Shown here: positions 9,925 to 20,742 of the stretch, piece after piece | Layout of the letters: every line of letters begins with the position of its first letter | Position numbering within the stretch: position 1 is the first letter of the stretch | Source of the DNA: Dryococelus australis | Taxonomy: Eukaryota; Arthropoda; Insecta; Phasmatodea; Phasmatidae | Length of the DNA stretch: 64,000 nucleotides | NCBI GenBank assembly: GCA_029891345.1 | Contig: CM057000.1 | Span: 126,765,338 to 126,829,337, forward strand | Direction of reading: 5' to 3' | Translations under genes and position numbers: made by a program | Notes under the pieces: generated by a model | Database searches by the model: none | The model's input: only the letters and a program-made list of their open reading frames with translations | Told to the model about the DNA's origin: nothing

Positions 9925-10620
9925 AGTGAAATATCTTGTCGTTGAAAACAAATCATTTTGTTGCTCTTAGATGGTTGCCCCAGATAAAGATTTGTTTGAT
10001 GCAATTGAAGAGTTATTTTGCTGGCTCTACGCAAAAAAAAAAAAAAAAAAAGCTTCTGTTAATATGAACGAAGTCGGAAGACCGACGGAGAATCGGACCT
10101 AGATCACCCGAACCCGCGCGCTACACCTTCGCAACCTCGGCTAATGTGTGTACTGATGAAGTTTGAATCTTCTTGAATGTATCATGTTCAATAACTGGAA
10201 GTATGCAAATAAATATTTACAATTTTACAGCTTTACTTTTTTGTTTTATCTTGAAGTTGTGTTATTGGGATGTTTATATTACAACCCGACATCGATATTT
10301 GCACCTACAAACACTGTTACTATCATAAGTTTCACAAAAAAAAAATGCAAACCAACACTCGAGCTGTATTTTCGGACGAAGAAAATTGTATGGGTGACCA
10401 AAGAATTATATACTTACAGTTGATTCAACAAAATAGTTTGTTGTCAGCATAATTTTCTTTGTGCCAAACACAGAGGTTTGGTAACGGCAAGTGTGTATCT
10501 GGTTAGATTAACAAAATAAATGTTGTTGCTTTTCAAATTATGTTTACCCAACAAAATATTTTGTTGGCGCAAATAGATATATTTCGACCCTATATAAACC
10601 AATATTTTGTTAGCTCAGTG
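9925..10620 (+). repeat. Repeat E, copy 1, with CAACAAAATATTTTGTTG palindrome
   Basis: The stretch matches the segment at about 61010-61575 in the same orientation: AAATTATTTTGTTG-like start, GGTTGCCCC, AGATTTGTTTG, GAATCKRACCTAGATC, CGCTACRCCTT, and AGCTGTATTTTCGRA...ACAGTTGATTCAACAAAATA. It contains an exact 18-bp palindrome at 10549-10566. Further CAACAAAAT-type motifs occur to about 11440, outside MITE-A copy c, so the element may extend beyond 10620. Confidence 0.6.
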
Positions 10621-10892
10621 AAAGCCCGATTTTTTCTAAATTTCTTTGGTTATTTCATCAGACATTCTCAAGATATCTTCGAGAATCGACTTCTAACTTA
10701 AAAAATGATGATTGCTTTTAACGCGCAGCTAACATAGAAGGAGAAATTCAACTATATGGGATAGTGCCGTGTTACCAACAAAATCTTTGGTGAGCGATAA
10801 GAGATTCTTTGTTCAAAACACATCGCACGTAAATAACATCATTTTGCTTACTAATTTTAACGATATGTTTTCTTAAACTAAATATTTATTTA

Positions 10893-11295
10893 TAGGCTGT
10901 TCACGGTAATCTGACCACTACTGAAAGCTCTGCTTAGGATCCAATTGTATGCACATAGTGTATTATTCTACCTCCTTGTATAATTTACATTGCCAAGGAC
11001 CTGATCACTTTATTAATACGTCGGTCAAGTGAAACTATGAAATTATTAGAAACGTAATGTTTCTTCAAATTTACTTATCCTTATACTAACGTAAATTGAA
11101 AAGGCATAAAACGAATTATACCGTATCGATTTTTACAAATGTCTACCCAACACTTCGAATTCAACGTTGAAACATGGAACTACTCTCTTTCCGTCTTTAC
11201 CAACTTGACTGTGTGCATGTTAGTCAGTTGCTTGTCAAAATATATTCACTTAGGGGCAGTCACATTTTTCAAAGGTTGTATTTCCAAAGTGACTC
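10893..11295 (+). mobile_element. MITE-A copy c, right inverted repeat lost
   Basis: Starts TAGGCTGTTCACGGTAATCTG and follows the MITE-A body to the AGGGGCAGTCAC region, but the right terminal repeat cannot be read after about 11295. Confidence 0.75.
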
Positions 11296-11552
11296 AATAA
11301 CCATTAACAGCATATGGCATACTGAAACCACAAATTATTGGTTTTGCATAATATTTATTTTAAATAAGTTATTTAGCACTGTGAACAAATTTCACTCATT
11401 TGGTTGAATGAAGGCTTGGTTGTACCAACAAAATATCGCTTAGCTGAAACAAACGCCACGGAAACAAATATATTTTTGTGTACTGAAAGAACTCTTTTTC
11501 TCAGTGTGATAGGCATCTCGGTATTTATTTTTTTTCGAGGCAGGGCTCTTTA

Positions 11553-11977
11553 TAGGCTGTTCACGGTAAAGTGAGCACTTTTTAAAAACCCTGCTTAAGA
11601 TCTACCTGTATTCACGTTGGGTGTTCTTCCGTATTTTGTAAAATTAACATTGTCATGGACCGCATCACTTTATCCGTGCGTTGGTGAAGTGAAACTGTGA
11701 AACGATTTAAAATTAAATATTGTACAAATATGCTCATTTTTGCACTTCGATGTGTTAAAAAATACATAAAGCGAGAGGAAAAATTTATGTTATTACAAAT
11801 GTTTACATAACCCTTTTTGTTCGACGTGAATATATGGAACTACTTTACCCTCCATCGTTACCAACTTTACTTGACACATGTCGCTCATTGCGCCCGTTTA
11901 AATATATGCAGGCAGGGGCAGTGACTTTTTCTAAGGCTGATTTCAATAGTGCTCACTTTATCGTGAACAGCGTTTAG
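11553..11977 (+). mobile_element. MITE-A copy d, full length
   Basis: Starts TAGGCTGTTCACGGTAAAGTG and ends GTGCTCACTTTATCGTGAACAGCG; about 425 bp. The interior site TTTAAATATATGCAGGCAGG shows the sequence into which the 3.42-kb insertion of copy k went. Confidence 0.87.
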
Positions 11978-12604
11978 TAAATATGTCATGTGTCACTCGA
12001 TGATGGGCAAAGACTCTTTTGCTACTTCCCTGTCACTCAGAGAGTATCTGGCCGCTGTCCACTTGGTACTGACAGCAGCTGAAATTACTGACGAGCGTTC
12101 CTTTACGAACTGACTCTACCGATCAGTGACCGACGTATGACGTTGGAGGCTATACTTCCGGCTGAAGCTATTGACGTGCATGAGGTCACACAGTCACAGT
12201 ATAAGCAGACGACGCAACATGGCGGCGATGGAGAACGAGCAAATTAACGTTGTTGTCATTTGCAGAAGACGCAAGTGGAAAGTTATGTTTCCACGTCTTT
12301 AGATCTCACAACGAATTGACGAGTCTGAATCAGACGAAGATGAATAGACAAACATATCCGTCACTGTTAACAACATGTTTCAAGCCTACCATTGCTTCGC
12401 CGCGCATAACAGACACCATAATTCCAGATGAAAACTTTGCTGACGAGTGTTCCACCTGGGTCCAGTACCGAGCGCCCCTGAGTGAGTATATTTACTGATG
12501 GCGTATCTTTTGGCATGATACTGGTCAGCGCAGTCAGTAACAAGTGGAATGCGGCCTCTGTTCGTGATCTGATTACGGCCTGCACAAGTGATTCGCTGAA
12601 AGCT
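11978..12604. other. Non-repeat DNA, possible but unsupported exon
   Basis: GC-richer than its surroundings. An ATG in good context at about 12219 (GGCGGCGATGG nearby) opens only a short frame. Several 70-80-codon frames overlap on both strands with no recognised domain, so no gene is called. Confidence 0.3.
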
Positions 12605-12942
12605 GGTATAGTGTGTTCACAGTCAATTGAACAGTTTTGAAAACCTTGCTTTCAATCTTCTTACCCTCTCATTTTGTATTATTGCGCTATACGCAAGTTT
12701 GAAATTGCCGTCGACCGTCTCATTTAATTCATGCCCCCACTAAGCGAAAACCGAGGAATTTTTGGGAATGTAAACGTGTTAATAATATAGTACGAATTCG
12801 CGCTATTAAATGCATAAAACAAGATACCTAAGCCTTTACTAGTCATACATTTCCATTTTACATTATCAACACGTCAGTCTTACAACTATTTTTTTAATTA
12901 GCTGTCAACTTATTGGGAGCCTGCGTGTTAGTGTAAACTGTA

Positions 12943-13855
12943 GTATGGTCCATTCGCAGTTACTCAACACTTTCCTGAAGCCATACTAAAGTTCTACTCC
13001 AAAGATATTCCTCCGCCTCGAGCAAACAAAGCTTTAAGGTGGCCGCCTGGTTGAAAGAATTCTGCACGTCTGAGGCCTAAAAGTGTGGGAGCGCTAGGGG
13101 CGATCGAGACATGCGCATCAACTCTCCTGTCGCCTCTGTGCGCAAAGCACTGAGCTGGCGTGCAGTTTCGCCGTCGATAACGCGCCTGAATGAGACTTTC
13201 AGCGGAGACCCTACCATTTTATGGAGCAATAACAAAAATGAAGCTTTTATGCATGTTGCTATTCATTTTTCAATTTTTTTCGTACCGGAATGTTCATACC
13301 TAAAAATTACCGTGAAGACACCCAGTTGAGCCATTTCCACCACTACAAAAACATGATTTAGAGAGAAATAGAGGAACTGATAAACGTATACAGACGCGTG
13401 ACGTTTCTTAAATGCTATTCGTAAGCAGACCTCACTCAGATACATTGAACGGGTTTTTTAATAAAACGTTTTCTGCTGGAGCCCTGGACACCGTTACCCA
13501 GGCAGCCATCTCAGTCAAGTGTAGAAAATTACACTAAAAGTACAACGCACCTCATTCGTGTGTACTAAGTTTAATAATATTTCCCATACGAATTATTTAC
13601 CTGCACACCTATTTTATCTGTTTTAAATCATATTAGTTATAAATGAAATATTGTTATAATTTATAGATATATATTTATAGATATATATGTCAAATTTTAA
13701 TTTAACTAGAAATAAAATATTTTTATGTTAACACACACATAAATCGCTTGTGACATATGACAGATCAATGAAACAGCCAAACGCCACATACGTGGGGTGA
13801 TATATCAAGATTTGATTCAAAAAGTGTGAAGTAATCGCGATTAGACTAATATACG
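12943..13855 (+). mobile_element. MITE-B copy 1, nested in MITE-A
   Basis: The left end TATGGTCCATTCGCAGTTACT, followed by CAACACTTTC, mirrors the right end GTGTGAAGTAATCGCGATTAGAC. The same ends bound copy 2 (44724-45860). Shared interior: CTCCGYCTC, GTAGAAAATYACAC and ACACACCTATTTTATCTGT. About 450 bp (13040-13500) has no counterpart in copy 2 and may be a further insertion. Confidence 0.6.
13040..13500. other. Segment unique to MITE-B copy 1
   Basis: Where copy 2 continues directly from the CTCCGTCTC-like motif to GTCTAGAAAATCACAC, copy 1 has about 450 bp more, GC-rich at first. Either an insertion here or a deletion in copy 2. No terminal repeats were recognised. Confidence 0.35.
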
Positions 13856-14209
13856 TATAGTTATGAGTAGTGACTGTTTTCCCCCCATTGGTTGATTCCA
13901 GAAGGGCCTACTTGACTGCGAACAGCCTTTACCTTTATGCGTCCGGTTGTTTCTGACGCAAATCTGGACGTGAAGTACGCGAGCCCGAGATGACAAGCAT
14001 TTCGGCGATCTGCCAGATCTGCGTCTACAGATACGTTTTCCTGCCTCTCTCAAACTGCGCCGTTTGTTCCTTTGGTTGAATCGTGCATCTGATCAGCGTA
14101 TATATCTCTCAATCATCACCCACCACTATAATTGTGTCACTTCGCGTGAGCTGCTGCAGCGAGAATTTACGAACGCCACACGCAGAGCATCAGCAGCCGC
14201 GTGTAAGAT

Positions 14210-14617
14210 GTTACATTTCAAATAAATCTCAACATATCGCCAGTTGTAACCTTTCAAATTAATAATAACGTCGAATTTCTCGACATCTCAAATATTTTAT
14301 ATAAGTCCCTATTTTCCAACAAATTCAATAAATCATTAATTGATCTTATCTAATACAATGAAATTAATATTCCTCTCTTTCAATCAATAATTATTCAAAA
14401 TTTCTAAAATATTGCATCAATTGTATTTAATATTAAATCATTCTTGTAAAGAAAAAATTATTTCAATTTTATATTTCAAAAAGATAAAGTAATAAATTTA
14501 TTGAATTTTTTGGAGACGAAGAAAGATTTAAAATAAAAACTATTTTCAAAAGCTGGGAATTGAATTGAAAACGTAGCCCAACGTGTTGAGTGCAAGTTGA
14601 TTTATTTGAAATGTAAC
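14210..14617. mobile_element. AT-rich MITE with perfect 19-bp terminal inverted repeats
   Basis: GTTACATTTCAAATAAATC at 14210 and GATTTATTTGAAATGTAAC at about 14599-14617 are exact reverse complements. The 408-bp interior is very AT-rich and non-coding. No clear target duplication was seen and no second copy was found in this window. Confidence 0.75.
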
Positions 14618-15141
14618 ACTACATGAACAGGCGCCGTCACACGAAATTTCGTTTGCAAGCCGTTGAATCACGCTCTCATTTAACAACTTTGGAAGACACT
14701 TAAAAATAATGAGTTGTCGTGCGAAATTTTATGTCAACATGTGTGTAAGTAGTTAATTAATTTCATGTCGGCACTCTCACCCGAAATCCCCAAGAAAGAC
14801 AGAAATGATGTGAATTTTTTTTCTGTCGTGAACTTATGTTTCGCGGAAAGTCGAATTTAAATACACAGAATGATTACTTACATATGACGTCTCACTAAAA
14901 CGTGTGACTGTATCTGACTCTATTAATGTTAGTTTAATGGTTTGAGATTTCTTAAATGTATAAATTCTATGGACTCAGTAGTGATATGCTGATTCTTCAA
15001 GAATCGCCGTTTAATAACTTAGAGATGCAATGATGGAAGAAACGTGTTTTCATTTGTTCAATTTAATATCCACGTCTGATCTGCCAACCTACAATGTTTT
15101 GCTCAAATTGGCAGGAGTCTAGTTTCTGTTCGAACACAAAA
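14618..15141. other. Intergenic DNA, no supported gene
   Basis: AT-rich, no recognised motif; leads into the 104-bp tandem array. Confidence 0.4.
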
Positions 15142-15872
15142 ATAACGTTCGAAGCAGTTGCACTCCCTGCAGATAAATTATATTGAGTGCTAGTACTTTT
15201 ATTTTTTTTCATAAATAGCACATTAACGTGTAGAATCAACCAAAATAACGTTCGAAGCAGTTGCACTTCCTGCAGGTAAATTATATTGAGTGCTAGTACT
15301 TTTATTTTTTTTCATAAATAGCACATTAACGTGTAGAATCAACCAAAATAACGTTCGAAGCAGTTGCACTTCCTGCAGGTAAATTATATTGAGTGCTAGT
15401 ACTTTTATTTTTTTTTCATAAATAGCACATTAACGTGTAGAATCAACCAAAATAACGTTCGACGCAGTTGCACTTCCTGCAGGTAAATTATATTGAGTGC
15501 TAGTACTTTTATTTTTTTTTCATAAATAGCACATTAACGTGTAGAATCAACCAAAATAACGTTCGACGCAGTTGCACTTCCTGCAGGTAAATTATCTTGA
15601 GTGCTAGTACTTTTATTTTATTTTTTTTCATGAATAGCACATTAACGTGTAGAATCAACCAAAATAACGTTCGACGCAGTTGCACTTCCTGCAGGTAAAT
15701 TATATTGAGTGCTAGTACTTTTATTTATTTTTCATAAATAGCACATTAACGTGTAGAATCAACCAAAATAACGTTCGACGCAGTTGCACTTCCTGCAGGT
15801 AAATTATATTGAGTGCTAGTACTTTTATTTTTTTTTCATAAATAGCACATTAACGTGTAGAATCAACCAAAA
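15142..15872. repeat. Tandem array: 7 units of about 104 bp
   Basis: Units begin AATAACGTTCGAMGCAGTTGC at about 15142, 15244, 15347, 15451, 15555, 15663 and 15767 and share CTTCCTGCAGGTAAATTAT, GAGTGCTAGTAC and CACATTAACGTGTAGAATC. Unit length varies 102-108 bp, mostly through the T tract before CATAAATAG. Identity is very high, so the array is young or homogenised. One unit type (GAAGCAG) precedes another (GACGCAG), giving an expansion history. Confidence 0.97.
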
Positions 15873-17406
15873 TGGGCATTTCCTGAAGTATGAGTATTTT
15901 GCACATTTTTCAAATTATGTAATTTTAATTCCCATGTTACTGTTTGCGCCATATGGCCGGCGCAAGACTCTATTGGCAGGATTCGCCCATAACACTGCCA
16001 TGTTAACCGGCGAACCACTAAATGTGGGCGTCGGAGGCAGGCAACATCGTAATAACAAAATTTGAAATGTACAGGTTGGCTACACCACCAGGCAGTCGTT
16101 TTATTTCTGGCAACATATGCTAGGAAGCGTAGCAGTCGATTGCCTTGTTTCCCTCGTTGCCTGATAAGAGATTTATCACTAGTTAATTACCCCGCGCACG
16201 CTTGACATAAATTTGAGTGCCTTCTTCTACATGTAAAACAATATAATAATCAAATAATTTTATAGCAGAATATGCGGGAGTTACTAATTAATATAACAAA
16301 ATCCTTCTTAAGTTAGTTAATAAAATGAGACACAAAAATGAACTTGTCGATTTTTTTTATCGATTACCGTCATCGCCTACAACTTGTGTGTCAATAAAAC
16401 TTAAAATAATAGTTTATATTATTAAATATATTATTTATATAATCTATGACACACGTATTATTTATAATGAAAAGCAACCACCTTTCTTCGACAAAAAGTT
16501 TTCTTTATTATGTTTTTTGTGTAGGATGCCCCTTAAATTAGTGGCCTAATAGGTCCTATTCTGTGTCTACCACGTGACCGCGATTACGAGGCAATCTGAG
16601 TGGCCAATGTAGCTAGCAATTTATTTAATTTGGACTTGTAGCGGGTCGTATTTAAATGGAAACTGTGGCTTCTATGTAATAGTACATCACGGTTTTCAAG
16701 TTGTGTGTTCTTCAGGGTCTTAGAAAGTACCCTCATTGGCTTAAGGGTATGTCATTAAGTTTCCTGATAATTATTCAATAGTAAATGTCTGGTTGAACTT
16801 TATTGTGGGGGAAAACTTCGTGCCCGCAAAGTTTTTACGTGTAAGTAGACGATTGTCTATCAACTTTGTAGACATAAAAAAAAAAGTAATATTATTGCAG
16901 AGCATATTAAGTGTACTAGCTTGAGCAATAGAGAAGGTATTTATTGAAGATTAATTGTTTCATGCACTTAACTAAAAGGTGATTATTGCAGTATTTTATA
17001 TTCATATAAAACAGATTTCAGTCATATTAATGAAATTAGTTGAAAGTGTTTTGAACTTCTCTATTAGTTTGTACAAATTATTTCAAACAAATGAAGTTGT
17101 TTTAGTAAATCTAATACACAGCGATATTCATTTCAAAAAGGTTATGCCTATTTACAATAATCCCACCCCCCTCACGGTTGATTAATTATTTTTAACATTA
17201 ATATCGTTGCTAAACAAAGAACAATTAAGAAATGTAATATTTTTAATTCTACATTCAGTGCATTTATCATTAAGTTTTAATTTTTGAACAGTTTTTTCTC
17301 TTCTTTACAAATAGCAACAGAGCAAGTACAACAAAAATTAAAGGAATTGCCTGCAGCTAGTTTATGTATGTATTTAGAGAGTATCGAACATCGTTCTTAA
17401 CTTGCT
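15873..17406. other. Intergenic DNA, no supported gene
   Basis: AT-rich with only short frames without domains (for example 16325-16549 and 16979-17185). No RNA gene recognised. Confidence 0.45.
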
Positions 17407-17648
17407 TATAGACTACTCATGGTAAAGTGAGCAATTTTGGAAGTCCTGCCATTTGGAATAATAGTCAATAAAAATATTTATTTTTAGCCTTAGACGTTGA
17501 CTTCCGAGTGTGGTGGAATATACACACTGGGTTTATTACTTACATGACAATATTTGATTCAAAAGGTGATTAACGGATAAAAAAATGTATGAAAGGAAAA
17601 AGTATCAAGGGCCTCAAAAGTGTCCACTTTACTGTGAACAGCCTATAG
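17407..17648 (+). mobile_element. MITE-A2 (short variant), copy f
   Basis: Has MITE-A-type ends, TATAGACTACTCATGGTAAAGTGAGCA and TGTCCACTTTACTGTGAACAGCCTATA, but is only about 242 bp with a different core. The core matches the reverse complement of 20411-20648 (TTTATTTTTAGCC, ACTTCCGAGTG, GGAATATACAC), so these two form a subfamily. Confidence 0.75.
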
Positions 17649-19797
17649 AAACGGCAACAGATTGAAAGCAGCGAAAATGTATAGTTGAATACTGCACATT
17701 ATATTTAACCGTACTGTTACATATTCCAAAAACTATGTCAAGTATAGCTACTCTATTGTCTATCGTGAGCCAGTGACGTCACGTAGTTCCAAATAACCAG
17801 CATCTGCACTCGCACTTCCATTCTCTATTCCGCCCACAATTCCCCTGCACATTGTTATGACGTGATCAGGCCTTAGCTGCCTGATCACACCTTCAAACAT
17901 TTAACTAGGGTCCGAACTTGACTGCAATAACACCTCGAGGAAGACACTTGCAGAAACCTCCACCACCGACCAGTAAACGGGGCCCGAAAATATTTAAACA
18001 ACGCGCCCTATACAGACCAACGTAATACTGGGAGCGGCGTCTTTTGTCATCGGCGTAGCGGACCAAGAAGACATGGAGATGAGTATGTCCGGCCGTCGTT
18101 AACCGCCTCCTAGAATCAGCCTCCAGCAACACGAACAAGGTGAGGACTTTCCAATTACATTGCATATAGTTGTGGTGTGCTGTAATAAAACATAATATAA
18201 TTAATTAGCATTTTGGTATTCCATTTAAGCTCCCCCGATCAATAGTCAGGTAAATAGTTATTGCATAATTCTTATGTTTAATAAACCCCATATCATACTG
18301 TTGAGCTCTACCTAATCGTGACTTATTATTTAGCTACGTCCATAGCTCCTTTCAGATAAGAACTGATTTTAAAGCTAATTCGTAATAATATTGTTTATTT
18401 GAAACGTATTCACGCCGCGATGGCTCTCGATTTCGAAATATACTAGTGTCATTACCATGTGTTGTTTATTTGAAAAATTATCAATTGTGTTTTCGTTCCC
18501 CTGAAGTAACGAAAGACTTTTTTCGTAGTCTTTGTAGAAAATTGAAATCCAAATAAACAAACAACTACCAGAGAGCATGTTGTTATGTCGGCCCCAAATG
18601 AGGGTCGCACAAACTATGTGGGGAAACGTTTCTTCTAATGGGGGACACTATATCATTCTCTATGTCATATAATTAAAACCCATAGAAGCTTGCATCCAGT
18701 TACATTACAATTTATAAAAGTTTACATTTTACGCATATACTTTGAACTGCACCGGGGGAGCAGGTTACATTAGGTTAATCTATTCCTGCAAGTATTTATA
18801 TGTTATCCAAGCTATTGCCGCGCTTCGGACGAAGAGTCCTTTGGCGAACTGCTGGAGCGGCATTGCCTTTGCGCTGTCGAAGGCTGATTGATTGCAATTA
18901 CGGACAAGGCGGACGAACACCTGTCTGTTGGTCCGTGTTGCCCCGTCGTCCGCTGGAAGTTGCCAGACCCGAGGAGCTTCCTTACACACTCGGTAGTTTG
19001 TAAATTATTCTGTTTGTGTTTGCAAACTGCTTCTGTGGCTCGTATCCTGGTTGTCGCGGCGGCGCTTCGCTTCAGTGACCTCGCTCTCGTTGCGCCTGGG
19101 ATTGCGTGGTCCATGCTAAAAATTCAGCTAGACCCGGCCCATAACAACGTGCCTTATAGAGCCTTATATATCCAACAAAAAAAAAAGTAAATTTATGTAC
19201 ACTTGCATGTACCGTAGTTTTTACAAATTACGCATCAAAAGTTTAGAATTACCAAAAAATACGCATGTATAAATTTCTTGCATGTTTCAGATGTTTATCA
19301 TCCCTTGTAATGGTGGAAGTTTACCACTATTAATTCGGTATCTTATTTTTATGTATTTATTTTTTTAAACATTTATCTGCGGCTTATATATGAACTCCAC
19401 AGGCACTTTCACATAAGTCGCGTGTCCATGTCACGAGAAGAAGTTTGAGGGCCCTCGGCCTTCTATTCTCCTGGCGCACAAAATGAGGGAGGAAAGAGAG
19501 CGAAAGAAAACAGACAGTTTGCCGAGATGGGTGTGGGAAGTAAAGTAGGCCCACGGCGCTACGCGGTCGCGAGAGGAGAAACGTCAAATATGATAGAACG
19601 TCAGGGACGCGACCTCACGCGCAAACACGCACGCACGCACAAAAAAAGCTCGACCCACCTCGACCGAAAAAAGAGAAAGAAAATGAGAGGGGTAAAAAAA
19701 TTACGACTAACGAAAATTTGTTAAAAGGCAAGAGGGAGAAACTGTCCAGCCACGCGGGGAAATCACTGATGAGACATCTCCGTGAAAGCACATGGAA
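17649..19797. other. Intergenic DNA with two GC-rich patches
   Basis: GC-rich patches at about 17780-18160 and 18800-19140 give overlapping frames of 65-100 codons on both strands. None shows a domain or convincing splice signals, so none is called. The rest is AT-rich and featureless. Confidence 0.4.
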
Positions 19798-20170
19798 TAG
19801 AAGCCGTTCGCGGTGAACTGAGCGCTTTCGGAAGCCCTGCTTGAGATCTACCTGTGTGCATGTAGTGTATTCTTCCGCGTTACGTTAAAATCCAACTCTG
19901 CCACGGGCCTCGTCGTTTTACTGATGCTTCGGTTAAGTGGAAACAATGAAATTATGAGGAAAGCGAAATAAGTAATTAAGTTATCACAGATGGTTACCTA
20001 ACGCTTTTAATTCGACGCCAAGATACGGAACTACTTTCCCCTTCATCGTCGCCAACTTTACTGGACGCATCTCACTCAGTGCACCCGTTAAAATATACGC
20101 AGGTAGGAACAGTGCGTTTTTTTTCTAAGGTTGGTTTCAAAAGTGCTCACTTTATCGTGAACAGCCATTA
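19798..20170 (+). mobile_element. MITE-A copy g
   Basis: Starts TAGAAGCCGTTCGCGGTGAACTGAGC and ends GTGCTCACTTTATCGTGAACAGCC. It is about 373 bp, somewhat deleted inside compared with the 425-bp copies. The 91-codon minus frame at 20088-20363 only overlaps its end. Confidence 0.8.
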
Positions 20171-20410
20171 AAAACCTTAAGTACAAGCGTAAATACGTGG
20201 AGGGGGCCGTTCGACCCAGGGGAGAACCATTGTTATTATGTGCAATCCGCCGTTTCATCACACTCTTGGAAGAAAACCTCTGTAAAATCACCCCATGTAT
20301 GACGTGCTTGGTTCGTTCCTGAATATTACATGAATCGCAAGCGTTTGATAACTTTGTTAACAAAAGTGCCTTATTTTTGGTTAAATTGCACTTTTACATA
20401 TATCTTAACT

Positions 20411-20648
20411 ATATGCTGTTCACGGTAAAGTGAGCACTTTTGACGCCCTACTTGCTTTTTCTTTCAGATATTCTTGATCCTTTAACCACGTTTTTAAATT
20501 AAATATTGCCATGCAAGTTATAAACACAGCGGGTATATTCCATTGCACTCGGAAATTAAAGTATACGGCTAAAATAAAATATATTTATGAACTATTATTC
20601 GAAATGAGAAACCTGCGAAAAGTACTCACTTTACCGTGAATAGCCTAT
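20411..20648 (-). mobile_element. MITE-A2 (short variant), copy h
   Basis: TATGCTGTTCACGGTAAAGTGAGCA and GTACTCACTTTACCGTGAATAGCC form the inverted ends. The 190-bp core is the reverse complement of copy f. It lies about 90 bp left of element 2. Confidence 0.75.
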
Positions 20649-20736
20649 ATAAAGTATACTCGTTCATTTACAAATCACATGAATAAATGCAGGGAGAAAA
20701 AAGGTGAGTTGGCAATGCCAAGTAAGAAATAGTTCT

Positions 20737-20742
20737 TATGCA
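20737..20742. other. Target-site duplication, left (TATGCA)
   Basis: TATGCA directly precedes AGTAGTAGG and recurs at 38200-38205 directly after CCTATTACT. Six-base duplications are the Polinton hallmark. Confidence 0.9.

Larger units (their letters stand above)
12605..13930 (+). mobile_element. MITE-A copy e, diverged, split by MITE-B
   Basis: Left end TAGTGTGTTCACAGTCAATTG with the MITE-A body to about 12940; right end GACTGCGAACAGCCTTTA at about 13914-13931. The middle (12943-13855) is MITE-B copy 1. The divergence of this host copy suggests it is among the older MITE-A copies. Confidence 0.6.

Noticed and set aside
12219-12500. Possible first exon with ATG in good context (GGCGGCGATGG)
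   Set aside because: The frame closes after about 27 codons; the other frames have no recognised domain or clear splice sites.
15142-15872. Possible CRISPR-like array
   Set aside because: Units are contiguous with no unique spacers; it is an ordinary satellite in a eukaryotic genome.
18780-19190. Cluster of 67-100-codon frames on both strands
   Set aside because: A GC-rich patch opens several frames at once; no domain and no consistent splice signals.
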